DNA of 64,000 nucleotides from Tillus elongatus. Taxonomy: Eukaryota; Arthropoda; Insecta; Coleoptera; Cleridae. The notes beneath the pieces are model-generated. The model was not told the origin of the DNA. It searched no databases and saw nothing but the letters and a program-made list of their open reading frames with translations. This document shows positions 1-11,364 of this stretch, one piece after another; the first letter of the stretch is position 1, and each line of letters starts with the position of its first letter. The position numbers were made by a program, and so were the translations under genes. The DNA is taken from positions 160,893,292 to 160,957,291 of the forward strand of contig OZ023266.1 of the NCBI GenBank assembly GCA_964006375.1, given 5' to 3'.

Positions 1-84
1 AAGACATTCTCGTGGAATTAATTTAGGGCCCGTGACCTGACCACAAAGAACATATTTGTATTCCTGTATCCATAAACTTTTGAA

Positions 85-581
85 ACGTTATATTACTAGA
101 GTTTTATTGGAAAAATGTTAATTTTCACCAAATCACCCCTTATTTATCCACTACCCCCTAAAGCGATCTTACCCAAAAACAATTCGAAGCGTTCCTTTGT
201 CGGTTGCTAACTGGATACAAAATTTAAAGATGATAATTTAATTCGTTCGAAAGTTATTGCGCCTATTAACAGACAGACGTACATGCCGACAGACCGACCG
301 ACAGACAGACAAAAAAATTTTCGTTCCAGAATCAAGTTTTCTACGTGTGTTGAGACTCTTGTTCTACCGTTTTAGCAAAAAAAAAAATTCCAAGTTTTTG
401 TCAACAATATTCCAGCCCCACACATTCAACCCCTAATTTAATTTCAGCACAGAATACCAGATGTTCGATGAAATTAAAAGTTTTCTAATAAATAAACCCT
501 AAAACGTTATATTTTTTTCCTACCTCAGGGCTCGTCCGCGGACTTGCCGTCCCGATAGCACTAGGAAAACGTTATATTACT
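85..581. repeat. Flanking repeat, copy 1, and pre-insertion sequence
   Basis: Bases 85-340 run from AAACGTTATATTACT through a segment ending in a CAGA/CCGA-rich low-complexity stretch (about 270-312). The same series of words recurs in order at 568-581 and then, after the retroelement, at 5539-5750, with scattered substitutions. So this is one of two related repeat copies and the errantivirus sits inside the second. Bases 340-567 contain nothing I recognise. Repeat family unknown. Confidence 0.6.
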
Positions 582-585
582 CGCG

Positions 586-907
586 AGTTAACACATGGCT
601 TCTCACGATATGTCACGTAGATGGTATCAAGTTACATTTGCATGCAGCAGTTCCCATGAGCAGATTCTTCGAATTATGCCGACCGTTGCAGATAGTGCCA
701 GCAGTGCGAAATCAGAGGAAGCTAGATCTGCATGTTCTCGTGAGAACCTGCAACGAACACTTATCCGATTATTATATAAAGCCACTGTTTTGTGTAATAT
801 TTGTTCAGTATTAATTTAGGCAGTAACTATGCTAGTTTGTTGTTAAATAGTTTAAGTAGTTTAATAAATTTTTAAAAAAAGCAACCTAAGTACAAGTGTT
901 GTTAATT
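586..907 (+). repeat. 5' LTR of the errantivirus
   Basis: The sequence from AGTTAACACATGG to TGTTGTTAATT is repeated at 5213-5534 with equal length. It contains an AATAAA about 45 bases before its end, suitable as a polyadenylation signal. A 74-codon open frame (595-819) lies inside both LTRs and looks incidental. Confidence 0.92.
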
Positions 908-924
908 GGCGCAGTCGGTGACGG
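906..924 (+). other. Primer-binding site, probably tRNA-Ser
   Basis: TTGGCGCAGTCGGTGACG lies exactly at the end of the 5' LTR. Its first part is the reverse complement of a tRNA 3' end reading CCGACTGCGCCA, which fits the serine tRNA primer used by several insect gypsy-lineage elements. The tRNA assignment is inference from that short match. Confidence 0.65.
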
Positions 925-1064
925 ATCTCCCAGCAACCTAAGGCATCAAAAGAATATTGGTTCCTTGGTTTTTTAAGAAGAATAAATGGTCATCTGGTTC
1001 CTACTATTACTGTAAGTTGCTCTCCTATATTTTCTCTGTTCCTTTGTCATATGTATGTGAATAT

Positions 1065-2330
1065 ATGTCGGATATTGATGAATTAATCAGCAGACTTAAC
1101 CAGTTTAATTTTGCAAATAACTTACAAGTCATTCCTGAAGAGAATAATTTAACTCGTGATAGTAATAGTATTAGTCTTGTAGAACAAATTGATAGTAACT
1201 TAATTAGTACCGCAGAAAATAACATAAACATGGCCCAAGCTAACAATATAGTAAACAACTTTAGTGAATTCTATTTAAAGATGATACCTGAGTTCAATGG
1301 GGAACCGGCAAATGTTGGTAACTTTCTTAAGGCATGCGATCTCATTATGAACACATTTTATAACGCTGAAGATGAAATATTATATTTAAATCATTTTTTA
1401 GTTAATTTTATACAGTCAAAATTAACCAGTCAAGCTAGACTTATAATTAGCACAAAAATTATTAATAATTGGCAAGACCTAAGACACGCTATAGTGCAAA
1501 ACTTCACGGACCAACGAGACGACACTAGTCTTTTGAGCGAACTTTTAACCCTCAAGCAGAAACATAATGAGGATGCTTTAACATTTAGTAATAGGTGTAG
1601 ATATATTGAACAACTTCTGGTCTCAAATTTAATTTGTAATGAAGACAATCAACAAATATTAGAAGTGAAAAGAGCAATTTACGCTCAACAAACATTAAAA
1701 GCGTTCCTCGGGGGACTTAGAAACCCTCTAGGAATGGTAGTAAGATCCACTGCACCTGCATCTATTGAGGATGCTCTGAAGTTTATAGTTCTGGAAGAAA
1801 ATTACGAGTATAGAGATAGGACATTTCTTAAATCAGGCAATTATACATCGCCAAATAATAAAACCCCCAATCCACAAACCAGGTCTTTCAACAATCGTTC
1901 TACTCCCCAAAACTTTCCAGTTATGCAATTTCAGAAACCATTTAGAAATAATCCCCAATATCAGAGCCAAAGTAATCAAACTTCACAATTTAGGAATACT
2001 TCCCAATATCAAAGCCAAAATAACCAGAATTCACAATTTTCTAGACCGCCCTCTTTTAAACCAGAAAACCCACGAGAACATTTCCAAAACAGATATCCTG
2101 AACCCATGGATACTTCAAGTGGCAACACAAGGTTTACAAGACATTCTAATAATTTTTCAACACAGTCAAGAAGAAATAACTTCCCTGCTAATCAGCAAAG
2201 GTCCACAGTTCCGGGAACAAGGTTTAATTCTGACGAACTATTTACCCATGAGATTGATACACCTTCCGAAATTTACGATCGTGAAGATCAAAATTTTCCT
2301 ATAGCAGGCACGTCTACGGACAATCGATAG
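1065..2330 (+). CDS. gag: Errantivirus Gag
   Basis: Structural (capsid) polyprotein of the LTR retrotransposon. The frame is open from 957, but I prefer the internal ATG at 1065 (421 residues): the 36 codons before it look like leader sequence, and the protein from here has the normal errantiviral Gag character. The central part (roughly 1270-1800) is helix-rich with the retrotransposon-gag pattern, including an FNGEP start and a segment around LLTLKQ. The C-terminal third is rich in Q, N, S, R and P and has no CCHC zinc knuckle, as is usual for errantiviral Gag. No stop or frameshift interrupts it. It probably still encodes a capsid protein. The next open frame starts 81 bp downstream. Confidence 0.82.
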   Translation: MSDIDELISRLNQFNFANNLQVIPEENNLTRDSNSISLVEQIDSNLISTAENNINMAQANNIVNNFSEFYLKMIPEFNGEPANVGNFLKACDLIMNTFYNAEDEILYLNHFLVNFIQSKLTSQARLIISTKIINNWQDLRHAIVQNFTDQRDDTSLLSELLTLKQKHNEDALTFSNRCRYIEQLLVSNLICNEDNQQILEVKRAIYAQQTLKAFLGGLRNPLGMVVRSTAPASIEDALKFIVLEENYEYRDRTFLKSGNYTSPNNKTPNPQTRSFNNRSTPQNFPVMQFQKPFRNNPQYQSQSNQTSQFRNTSQYQSQNNQNSQFSRPPSFKPENPREHFQNRYPEPMDTSSGNTRFTRHSNNFSTQSRRNNFPANQQRSTVPGTRFNSDELFTHEIDTPSEIYDREDQNFPIAGTSTDNR

Positions 2331-2410
2331 GAGATATTAATAGTGTAAATGTTCAAACAGGTAATGTACCTAAGACGGGCAGTGATAGTAGTTGTATTTA
2401 TAAGGAGATA

Positions 2411-3241
2411 ATGAATGACTATAGAAATAATTTAAACCTGAACTTGAACAATTACGCAAGCGACCGTCGACAAATGCATTCTGTTGACCTAGCTGATGCA
2501 TCAAAACCAACGAAGATAGTTCAACAGGACAATGATAGCATTATGAAGTATGTACATTCTTGGTTTGCCAGTAATAACAAGATAATTCAATTAAACAAAA
2601 GCCCACATAGCAGTTTAGGTGAAGTTCCCACTACAAACGTATATTGTAATGAGAAGACTGATCATATTAGTTTAAATAATATACAGGATGTACAAAAAAG
2701 AAGCAAAAACCAGTTAAATTTTACTAATAAGTCAAGTAAGCACTCAAATAATGCACAAGGTAGCTATAAGAAAACAGTAAAGGAACAATATGAGAATGAA
2801 GCTTTAACCCAGTACGATAATACAGGAAAAACTGGGTTAAATACAGCAAAACATATAATCAGCGAAGCAAAACCTAAAGTAGGAACATCTAATTTAAATA
2901 ATAAACAAAATTTCGCAATAAATAAAATGAGTATTTTGGAAACAAACCCCATAAAAATTAAAAATTCCAATACGATTAATAGTTCTGAAACAAAAATACC
3001 CAATTTGGAAGAATTAGAAACAGCATCAGAAATTAAACACAAAATCATGTTTTCTCATGAGACTAAAAAGCGACATCGAAACATAGATGAAACCTATGCA
3101 GAGATGAAAGACAAATTCTCTTTTTCAAAGATGAGAAAGAAAATTAAAGATTATATTAGGACTTGTGAATATTGCAACAAAAAAGAATACAATCTGTTTA
3201 TATTAAGCAAATTAAATAAACAATCGAATTATATTACCTAA
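2411..3241 (+). pseudogene. Low-complexity ORF ending in an integrase zinc-finger fragment (pol remnant)
   Basis: This is a 276-codon open frame. About 200 N-terminal residues are K/N/S-rich and unrecognised. The last 50 carry the H-x-H ... C-x2-C spacing and context (DETY, then YIRTCEYC) of the HHCC finger that starts retroviral integrases. Nothing of protease, reverse transcriptase, RNase H or the integrase DDE core is present between gag and env. I read it as what is left of pol after a large internal deletion, with the N-terminal part being spacer or fused sequence. Whether it is translated is unknown. Confidence 0.55.
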
Positions 3242-3930
3242 ATAAATTAAAAACTCGAAAATCGGATAAATGACAACGAGACAGGACTTAAGAGACTGAC
3301 TAATATGACGTAAAAACACACTTATCGTAACAAGTAAATAAAATCTACAAATATATAAACATTAGATAAGAATTTATATTCAGGACCGTACTCAACAATT
3401 CTACTCTTGAAACAGGACCAAATTATTCTAATAATATCACATTACGGACATTACGCCTCAAGTTCCTAGCAGCAAGAACAAGTGACTAAAGTTACAAGGA
3501 ACGATCTTGAAGGAAAAACACCCAATTTTAATATAAATAACTAAGCTCATGATTAATATTGTCAAAATATGTATATGTATAATAAATTTTAAGGTTATTA
3601 CCTTGTTAAAATTATAATCAGTACTTAAACAGTACATTACGTAATTAAAACAAAAATTTTTTTTTGGTAAAGATAATCCACGGATGGACAACTGTGTATT
3701 GCTTACAGGTTTAAAAGTCAGACTTTAAATTGTTCTGCCTCAGAACGATTATTTTACAGGACTTAGTGAAACATAACGATGGGAAGTACACGAAATAGGT
3801 TAACCCTATATAATATAATAACAATAATAACAATGATAGTAAAATATAAAGATTCATATCAAAATCGATAGACAAAGTCACGTCGAAACTTCGTCAAAAT
3901 TCAATTAGGAAAACACTCGTATCAGTTTAA
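3242..3930 (+). other. Non-coding internal segment of the errantivirus
   Basis: AT-rich, with stops in all forward frames. It lies between the pol remnant and the env remnant and probably spans the deletion scar and old splice-acceptor region. I see no gene in it. Confidence 0.5.
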
Positions 3931-5202
3931 ACAATACTGTCATCGGACCCATATTATTACATCATTATTGTTGGTAAAATATTTTATATTTTTCCAAAAA
4001 CTGTAAATACTTTAACTCATAATCAAAAAGAAATTGTCAAAAGAATGTTAGCACTTCAAAACATTACTAAAGATTTAGCTACTAATATTATGCCTGTTCA
4101 CCAGCGAGCACATATTCTAGAACTGTTGACTGAAATCGCTTACCTATTTAACGTCATAGAATCGATAATATTAACAACTGAAAATGCTATAACATTCTCT
4201 AAATCAAATATTTTTCACACTTCTATCATCAAACCAAAATGCATTATTAAAGAGTTTCCTGTAATAGAAAAACACATTTCACAATCTAGATTAGTAAGCA
4301 AGAATGACTTATCTTTGTATGAAAAATTATTTAAAATCAAGTCTATCCAAACAGGATATAAAATTATATTCCAAATTGATATTCCACTAATAGACAAATC
4401 TGACTATATTTACTATCAACTGTACTCCCTACCTATACAAACCAATCCTAACAGCTTCTCTATGATAATACCTCGATCCAAGTACCTTATCCTAAATGAG
4501 CAACAATACGCCTTCAGAAACAACCCCTGCCAGGAGCTTACGAACGAGATCTATGTCTGTACAGAAGATACAATAGCAGACGTCAGTGAAGATCCTCCCT
4601 GTGAAGTTAGGCTAATTAATTTCCAAAAGCCTATCAATAATTGCGAACAAGAGACTGTAAAAATTACCAAGACTATCGTTTCCAAGTATGGCAACACACA
4701 GTTTATGGTGGTGGCTCTAAAGGAAACCAAGATGTCAATCAAATGCTCGGGAGAAGAAAACACACAAATTATACAAGGCACGTATATGGTGACACTCAAA
4801 CCAAGATGTCAATTGTCGATTGGTGGTAAACGATACAGTACAGTGCAGAGCTCAGTTGAGACACAACAATTGTTCTCCTTACCAAAGTTGGAAGAAGATC
4901 CAGAAAGCAAAATGAACATAGAAGAATTGCCAGCAATGGAACTGGAAAACGTCCCTTTGCACGACGTAAGCAACATCAGGGCTCATCTGCAGTCTATAAA
5001 AAGTAGAATTCCCAACAAAATTAGACTCCCGTTGTACCACACAAGTGTTTGGACCATCCTACTCTACATCATACTAATCCTTCTAGCAACAATATTTATT
5101 ACAGTTTTTGTCAAAAGAAGATGTGCCCAGCAGAATGAAAGAAGCAAAGCAGAAGCGGAAAATCCCTTAAGAATTCCGAAACCCAAGGGTTCCGTCCTCT
5201 AA
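3931..5202 (+). pseudogene. env: C-terminal part of errantivirus Env (fusion-type glycoprotein)
   Basis: Open from codon 3931 to the stop at 5200-5202; the first ATG is at 4045 (385 residues). The product looks like the lower part of an insect errantivirus envelope protein of the baculovirus-F-like class: a helical region near the start, a cysteine-containing ectodomain, one strong hydrophobic membrane segment about 45 residues before the end, then a basic K/R-rich cytoplasmic tail. The signal peptide, the upstream subunit, the cleavage site and the fusion peptide are not seen, so it should not make a working envelope. The frame has no internal stops, consistent with a young copy. The stop is followed at once by the polypurine tract. 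Confidence 0.75.
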
Positions 5203-5203
5203 T

Positions 5204-5212
5204 GGGGGGAGG
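5204..5212 (+). other. Polypurine tract
   Basis: The purine run GGGGGGAGG directly abuts the 3' LTR start, the expected plus-strand primer site of an LTR retrotransposon. Confidence 0.75.
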
Positions 5213-5534
5213 AGTTAACACATGGCTTCTCACGATATGTCACGTAGATGGTATCAAGTTACATTTGCATGCAGCAGTTCCCATGAGCAGATTCTTCGAA
5301 TTATGCCGACCGTTGCAGATAGTGCCAGCAGTGCGAAATCAGAGGAAGCTAGATCTGCATGTTCTCGTGAGAACCTGCAACGAACACTTATCCGATTATT
5401 ATATAAAGCCACTGTTTTGTGTAATATTTGTTCAGTATTAATTTAGGCAGTAACTATGCTAGTTTGTTGTTAAATAGTTTAAGTAGTTTAATAAATTTTT
5501 AAAAAAAGCAACCTAAGTACAAGTGTTGTTAATT
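5213..5534 (+). repeat. 3' LTR of the errantivirus
   Basis: Same length and, as far as I could read, same sequence as 586-907. It is followed by CGCG, the target duplication. Confidence 0.92.
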
Positions 5535-5538
5535 CGCG

Positions 5539-5767
5539 TCTTGACGAAAAAATGTCAATTTTCATCAAATCACACCCCCCCCCCCCCATTTTTATCCCCT
5601 ACCACCACGATTATACCCAAAAACAATCCGAACCGTTTGTTTGTCGAGTGCTAACTGTATCACAAATTTGAAGACGATATCTCAATTCGTTCTAAAGTTA
5701 TCATGGCTACAAAGAAAGATACAGACAGACAAGACAAAAAAAAGTTCGTTCTCAAATCATGTTTTGA
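5539..5767. repeat. Flanking repeat, copy 2 (right part)
   Basis: Continues the repeat interrupted by the errantivirus. Joined to 568-585 it matches 85-340, including the ACCCAAAAACAAT and ACAGACAGAC words. It contains a C-run at about 5574-5587. It ends where family A copy A1 begins. Confidence 0.6.
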
Positions 5768-5896
5768 GTGAATTTTCTTAAAAAAAATTCACTAATGAGG
5801 AGATCCCGACTTTTGAATTTTGAAAAAAATTTCTTCAAATAAGCGCTAAATAGGCCCCCCAGAAAACATATCCGGGGTCAGTTTCAATTTTTATAT

Positions 5897-5897
5897 G

Positions 5898-5988
<91 letters not shown>
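5897..5988. repeat. (TA)n array 1
   Basis: Uninterrupted TA dinucleotide repeat of about 90 bp at the fixed internal position of family A copy A1. Confidence 0.95.
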
Positions 5989-5993
<5 letters not shown>

Positions 5994-6791
5994 CACACCG
6001 ATAACTCAAAAAATAATGGGCCGATTTTGATTAAATTTGGTAAAAAATTCCTTTTGCAAATGGCTTGGATAAGTTCGTTATCCAGAAAAATCTGCCCAGG
6101 TTTTCCCGGAAAATTTTGTGTTTTCTTTCGAAAAAAAAATTATATCTCCGGAATTAACAAAGTAAGGGCAACCAAATTTGGTACGCAGGTCTACATCCTT
6201 ATAGGTAAGTTACCTGCCAAAATTTAGCTATGTAGGTCAAAAGACAAAAAAGTTATAGGCATTTAAAGAAAAATAAATTGGGGTTTTCCTCAAAACGTCA
6301 AAGTGGCGATATAAAATGTCAAAATTGGCAACATTTAGGCAAATAACTTGAATCTAATACGGGCTATAGAAATAAAATGTCTCAAGAAGAATGTTTTACA
6401 AACCCTGAAGTCTTAGTTTCAACCGTCATTGTCCTTCATTTTACTAAAATATTTGCAGAAAATTCATTTCAAATAGACCCTTTCTCTGATGCTTGGCAGT
6501 AGCCTTAGCTATAGAGTTTATCGTTTAATGGTATATAATTTTTGTCGAATTCGTAAAAAATCAATAAAGCTCAATATATCCGTTATTATATAAGATATGA
6601 AAAAATTTTGTATATATTAATTATAGGGTGTCTTGAGCTACATCTTAAAATAATATTTCTACAATCACAGGCTGGCCCATAAGTCGTTGGTGATACAAAT
6701 TTCCTTCTTTTTTTAATCAAACACGCCTTATGCTATTGCATTTTTGCATTTTCCATCAAAATATAATGCATGTTTGTAAGAAAAGAAATTC

Positions 6792-7102
6792 TGGACGCAG
6801 CAAGTGCGTTATGGTAGCTAATTTTGATCAAATTTTTCATATCTGAACAGCTCAATTTGCTATTAACCTATAAGGTTGACCAAGAAACGTGTTTTTTCCA
6901 GAACACTCTAAGTTTACTTTTGGAAATTTTTGTACATTTTCACACAATAAAGTTATTTTCATGAAACATGGCACATTGTTTTTACTATAAAGGTTATACT
7001 GGTAACCAAATTTGATGTCTGCTTTCTTAAAAAAACACACATATTTGTTATTAAAAACATTTTTATGAAAATTCACTATCATAACGCACTTGCTGCGTCC
7101 AG
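6792..7102 (+). repeat. Inverted-repeat-bounded terminal module of family A
   Basis: Starts with GGACGCAGCAAGTGCGTTA and continues TGGTAGC; it ends with the reverse complement (TAACGCACTTGCTGCGTCC). The arms are about 35 bp. The interior is AT-rich and non-coding. It looks like a MITE, but it occurs mostly at the end of family A units, so I treat it as part of them. Other module ends lie at about 11955, 15511, 16966, 26752, 27605, 27895, 29750, 29991, 30930, 31614, 31830, 38131, 44539, 50383, 50697, 52710 and 61820. Confidence 0.75.
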
Positions 7103-7199
7103 AGTTTTTTTCTATATGTTTTGATACTTTTTACGAAGTCTAAGCAAAAAAAAAAAGTTTGAAATTTTTGTCGCCGATTCGATACTTCCACACGTTGTG

Positions 7200-7615
7200 A
7201 CAATGTGGAAGTAACATTCAATAAAGAGGAGATCTCGACTTTTGAATTTTGAAAAAAATTCTTCACATGAGCGCGATGTAGTCCCCCTAGAACACATATC
7301 CGGGGTCATATCACACCGATAACACAAAAATTTAAAAATGAACAGGCCGATTTTTATTAAATTTGCAGGCTACCTTCCTTTTACAAATGGCTTGGATGAG
7401 TTCGTTAGTCAGGAAAATCAGACCAGTTTTCCAGGAAAATTATGGGCTCTCTTTCTAAAGATGTTTGTATATCCGCAAATAACAAAGCTATGTCAACCAA
7501 ATTTTGTACGCAAGTTTCTAACCTAACACGTGTTTTGTGTGGCAAAATTCAGATGTCTAAGTTAACACCAAGAAAGGTTATAAGCATTTAATTATTTTTT
7601 TTAATTCGGTGCCAC
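7200..7615 (+). repeat. Family A partial copy without (TA)n
   Basis: Begins in the hairpin-end region (AGGAGATCTCGACTTTTG) and passes straight from ATATCCGGGGTCA to ATCACACCGATAAC, the two sides of the (TA)n array elsewhere, with no array between. It ends within the core. Confidence 0.7.
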
Positions 7616-7666
7616 TGATGATCAGAGAATTGCATAAATCGAAAATGCTCTGTAAAACAAAATCTA

Positions 7667-8578
7667 TTGAACATTGCAAAGTTTGCTTGTCGCAAAAAGG
7701 TCAAGAAATACCGGAAAAATTACTTTGAAAATTGTATACTTCACACAGCCACTGCTGAATGTTGTCGTGCAGCAGCTTTGGTGGGGGGTAGTAAAGCTCT
7801 GTATGGGAAAGGACATGACACTAGCATGAACGATTTGAGATACAGACAATACGTATTGACATCGTCCAACAGTAAGCCTCACTACCCCCTACCAAAGGCA
7901 GTATCAGAAGAGAAACCGGAGATATTACAAGTTCTGATAAATAAACAAATCAGTGATGGAAGTTTCCCGTCAGAATGGAAGATTGCTCGATTGGTGTCAT
8001 TGGAGAGGCCACAGAAAACAGGGGGAAAGAAGTCACATAGAACTATATGCCTGGAAGACGAAATAGCAAAATTATATGAACATGTAATAACAGGCTAAAA
8101 AAGAAAATCTAGAGAAGAGTAGGGTTGGTAGACAACCAATTTGGCTTCCGAAAGGAGCGCTCGAAGATGGATGATGTAAATAAGGTACAGGACGTGGCAA
8201 GGAATGAAGGCAATAAAAACAGGTTTGTGGCCATGGTAACATTGGACGTAAAAAATGCATTCAATACAGCACCATGGAGATGCATATACGAAGTGTTAAG
8301 AAAGAGGCAAGTTGGGCCATATGCTGAAAATAGTATGTAGTTACCTGGAAGACAGACAGCTACTGATGGGACAGAAATATCGGATGCAGGTTACATGTGG
8401 TGTGCCCCAGGGGTCAATCCTGGGACCAACACTGTGGAACTTGTATTACGATAAGGTATTTAGTTTGGAGTCCGTAAACAACACGGCTATTATAGGGTAT
8501 GCAGATGATTTGGCGCTGGTTGTAAGCGGAGGAAATAAGGCTGACATAGAAGATAATATCAACTGGTCAGTGCAATGA
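7667..8578 (+). pseudogene. Reverse transcriptase fragment of the R1-like element
   Basis: RT motifs appear in order across frames: SEWKIARLV and ICLEDEIAKLYE (entry to the palm), QFGFRKERS, VTLDVKNAFNTA (first catalytic Asp region), GVPQGSILGPTLWN, and GYADDLALVV with the YADD active site at about 8495-8510. This order is diagnostic for non-LTR RT, and the wording is closest to the R1 clade. Frame changes at about 8100, 8320 and 8575 make it a pseudogene. Confidence 0.8.
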
Positions 8579-9409
8579 AGGAAAACTGGATGGCAAAATG
8601 TGGTCTACAACTCGCGCCTCACAAAACTGAAAGTATAGTGCTAGTGGGACGAAGAACACTGAGAACAGTAACCGTCAAGGTGGGGAATGCAGAAATTCAG
8701 TCGCAGACAAGCCTAAACTACATCGGCATACAAGTAGGACATAACATGAACATGGGTGTGCACACAGAAAGAGTAGTGGCAAAAGCAGACTTGATGGTTG
8801 CAAAGCTAGGGCGTCTGATGTCAAATATCGGTGGACCAAAACCAAGGAGAAGGAGAGTGCTAGTAGTGAGTAAACTCAATCATACTGTATGGTGCACCAG
8901 CATGGAAGGCCGTGCTGTCAAAGACAAAGTGTAGAAAAAAGATTGAGGAGGCACAGAGGAAGGTAGCCATCAGAATAGCAAGCGGATATAGAACAGTGGC
9001 AACGAAAGCAATGCAGGTGATTGCAGGAACGATCCCTATACACTTATTGGCAAGAGGTAACTTATGAAACACACGAAAATAAAAGAGAAGAAAAAAGAAG
9101 GCAAGAACCGAAACAATGCTGGAGTGGCAGCGAGAATGGGAAGAGGAAATGTCAACATCCCAGTGGACAAAGAGGCTGATCCCACACATACAGACATGGA
9201 TATCGAGACAGCATGGGGAGGTGGGTTATTATTTTACCCAATTTCTGTCAGGTCATGCGCGTTTCAGGTCTTACCTGAGTAAAATGAAAATAGTCGACAA
9301 AGAGGACTGTACGTATTGTGGTGATAGAGATACGCCAGAACACACGGTTTTTGAGTGCGCAAGATGGTCGCAAATAAGAGAACAAATGTATAAAGAGATT
9401 GATAAATGA
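8575..9409 (+). pseudogene. RT thumb and C-terminal zinc-knuckle domain of the R1-like element
   Basis: The first part (8575-8934) is the region after the palm, with LNYIGIQVG. The last part (9116-9409) carries HGEVGYYFTQFLSGHARF followed by C-x2-C ... H ... C (CTYCGDRDTPEHTVFEC), the conserved C-terminal CCHC of R1-type elements. The two parts are in different frames and separated by stops. Confidence 0.75.
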
Positions 9410-9469
9410 TTTTATGTGTATTGTTTGCGACCTGTGCATATTGATGCTGTGTAATCCTGGCACTAATAA

Positions 9470-9470
<1 letters not shown>

Positions 9471-9528
<58 letters not shown>
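9471..9528 (+). repeat. (ATT)n microsatellite tail
   Basis: About 19 TTA/ATT units directly follow the 3' UTR of the R1-like element. Short tandem repeats in place of poly(A) are common 3' ends for R1-clade elements. Confidence 0.9.
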
Positions 9529-10084
9529 CTACTACTGCTCTGTGTGCTTGTACTTTTAGACCAGCCTCTATGTTCACAGTGTGAAGTATTATTTGTTATA
9601 TTGTTAAATTGATTATGCTGTTAATTTTCCTTCAATTAAGGCGTCAGTGAAAACACTTTCTTTCTAAATATAATCTAGATAGTGGGTGTTCTAACATTGA
9701 TCAGCTTTTATGAATAAAACAAGAGTAACATAACAAACAGAACTGAATTAGGCCAGAGGACATGTGGTTTGACTCACTTGCGGTTGATACATTTCTAACC
9801 AACTTTAAAACACTTTCATTTGAATTATGTTCTTTTTAGTTTAGATAATTCTGTTGTTTGTTCAACTTCATGACATTTGGTTGATATTAAGTGTTGTTAT
9901 TGTTAGCTTGAAAAACATTTTTATTGAATACATAATGATTCTCTTAGAGTGCTTTCGATTTATTTTTCAACAGCATCAAAATATACGTTTTTCATTTGTT
10001 TTGAAATATCAAAGTCATTTCGTAGATTAGTGCACGGTCAGTTTTAGATAAATTGACTGAAGACAGATAAAGCTTAACATCTTT
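9529..10084. other. Unassigned AT-rich DNA
   Basis: No ORF, terminal repeat or familiar motif seen. Confidence 0.4.
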
Positions 10085-10720
<636 letters not shown>

Positions 10721-11364
10721 GAATGAGACTTTACATGTGGCTAGAAATAGTGCAAATAAACCTATGTTGTGAATTTTAAGTAATTTGGTACACAATATTT
10801 AGAGTTTTTCCAAATTAAAAATAAAATCCCAGACATGCGTTGAAACGACTTAGTGGTTAAAGTCCAATGCCTGACAGACAGAGTAGTTAACTGCCACGCG
10901 TAGATTGATTCATATAACAGGTATAAACCATATATAATACATACTACCCGAACCAACAATCTCGCCAGCAATTGTGGAAAATGACAGACGACATGAGATT
11001 AAAAATTTGCCAAGTGATTGTTATTTAACCGGGGGATTTAATCAATTATTAAAATACACTATATTTGTAGCTTTATTAACGGCCTCAAATACAGTTTTAG
11101 CGCAGCATAGATATATTATGCTATCGCATCATATAGCAGAAATATAAACAAAATCAAGCCAAGTCTCTATAAAAATGATTCTAGAACAGTTTCTTTTATC
11201 TTTAAACTTAAACATAAGACGTCGTATAAGACCGAAACAGCCGTGGGATGTATTTCAATGGTAATTCTACTAATTATGTAATTAATTGTTACGTATACTT
11301 TAAATATAATATCATGGGCATGAAGCCGGGATCAAGTATCACGCAAATAAAACGTTAGTTGGCG
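10721..11364. other. Unassigned AT-rich DNA
   Basis: No ORF of note and no recognised repeat. Confidence 0.4.

Larger units (their letters stand above)
582..5538 (+). mobile_element. Errantivirus-type (gypsy-lineage) LTR retrotransposon, internally deleted, young
   Basis: Two 322-bp direct repeats (586-907 and 5213-5534) bound the element, with CGCG at 582-585 and again at 5535-5538 as the 4-bp target duplication. The LTRs begin AGTTAAC and end GTTAATT, the style of insect errantiviruses, which also tend to choose alternating purine-pyrimidine targets. The two LTRs read identically wherever I compared them, so the insertion is recent. Order inside: primer-binding site, gag, an ORF ending in an integrase zinc-finger fragment, about 700 bp of non-coding sequence, the C-terminal part of env, polypurine tract. 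Protease, reverse transcriptase, RNase H and the integrase core are absent, so this copy cannot move without a helper. Confidence 0.9.
5768..7102 (+). repeat. Family A interspersed repeat, full-length copy A1
   Basis: Order: hairpin end (GTGAATTTT..AAAATTCACT at 5768-5794), a conserved stretch with CCCGACTTTTGAATTTTG and ATATCCGGGGTCAG, a (TA)n array (about 5897-5988), a 0.8-kb core (GATAACTCAAAAAATAAT, then TTGGATAAGTTCGTTA and so on), and a terminal 0.3-kb module (6792-7102) bounded by inverted repeats. The same order, reversed, is seen at 50382-51668 and 31612-32862. No ORF of substance. I do not recognise the family. Confidence 0.8.
7660..9528 (+). mobile_element. R1-clade-like non-LTR retrotransposon, 5'-truncated and broken
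   Basis: Remnant of the second ORF: reverse transcriptase followed by the C-terminal zinc-knuckle domain, closed by an (ATT)n tail. Coding pieces lie in different frames (7667-8098, 8125-8340, 8312-8578, 8575-8934, 9116-9409), so several frameshifts have accumulated. The endonuclease half and ORF1 are missing. Strand and order are unambiguous. Confidence 0.8.

Noticed and set aside
595..819. 74-codon ORF, repeated identically at 5222-5446
   Set aside because: It lies inside the LTRs, so its identity comes from LTR identity. No protein-like features.
5895..6227. Open frames of alternating Tyr-Ile in (TA)n arrays (also at 10313, 16456, 28355, 30978, 32619, 33059, 52062)
   Set aside because: TA repeats are open in several frames by composition; not genes.
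9248..9577. Minus-strand ORF with poly-Asn
   Set aside because: Artefact of the (ATT)n tail of the R1-like element.
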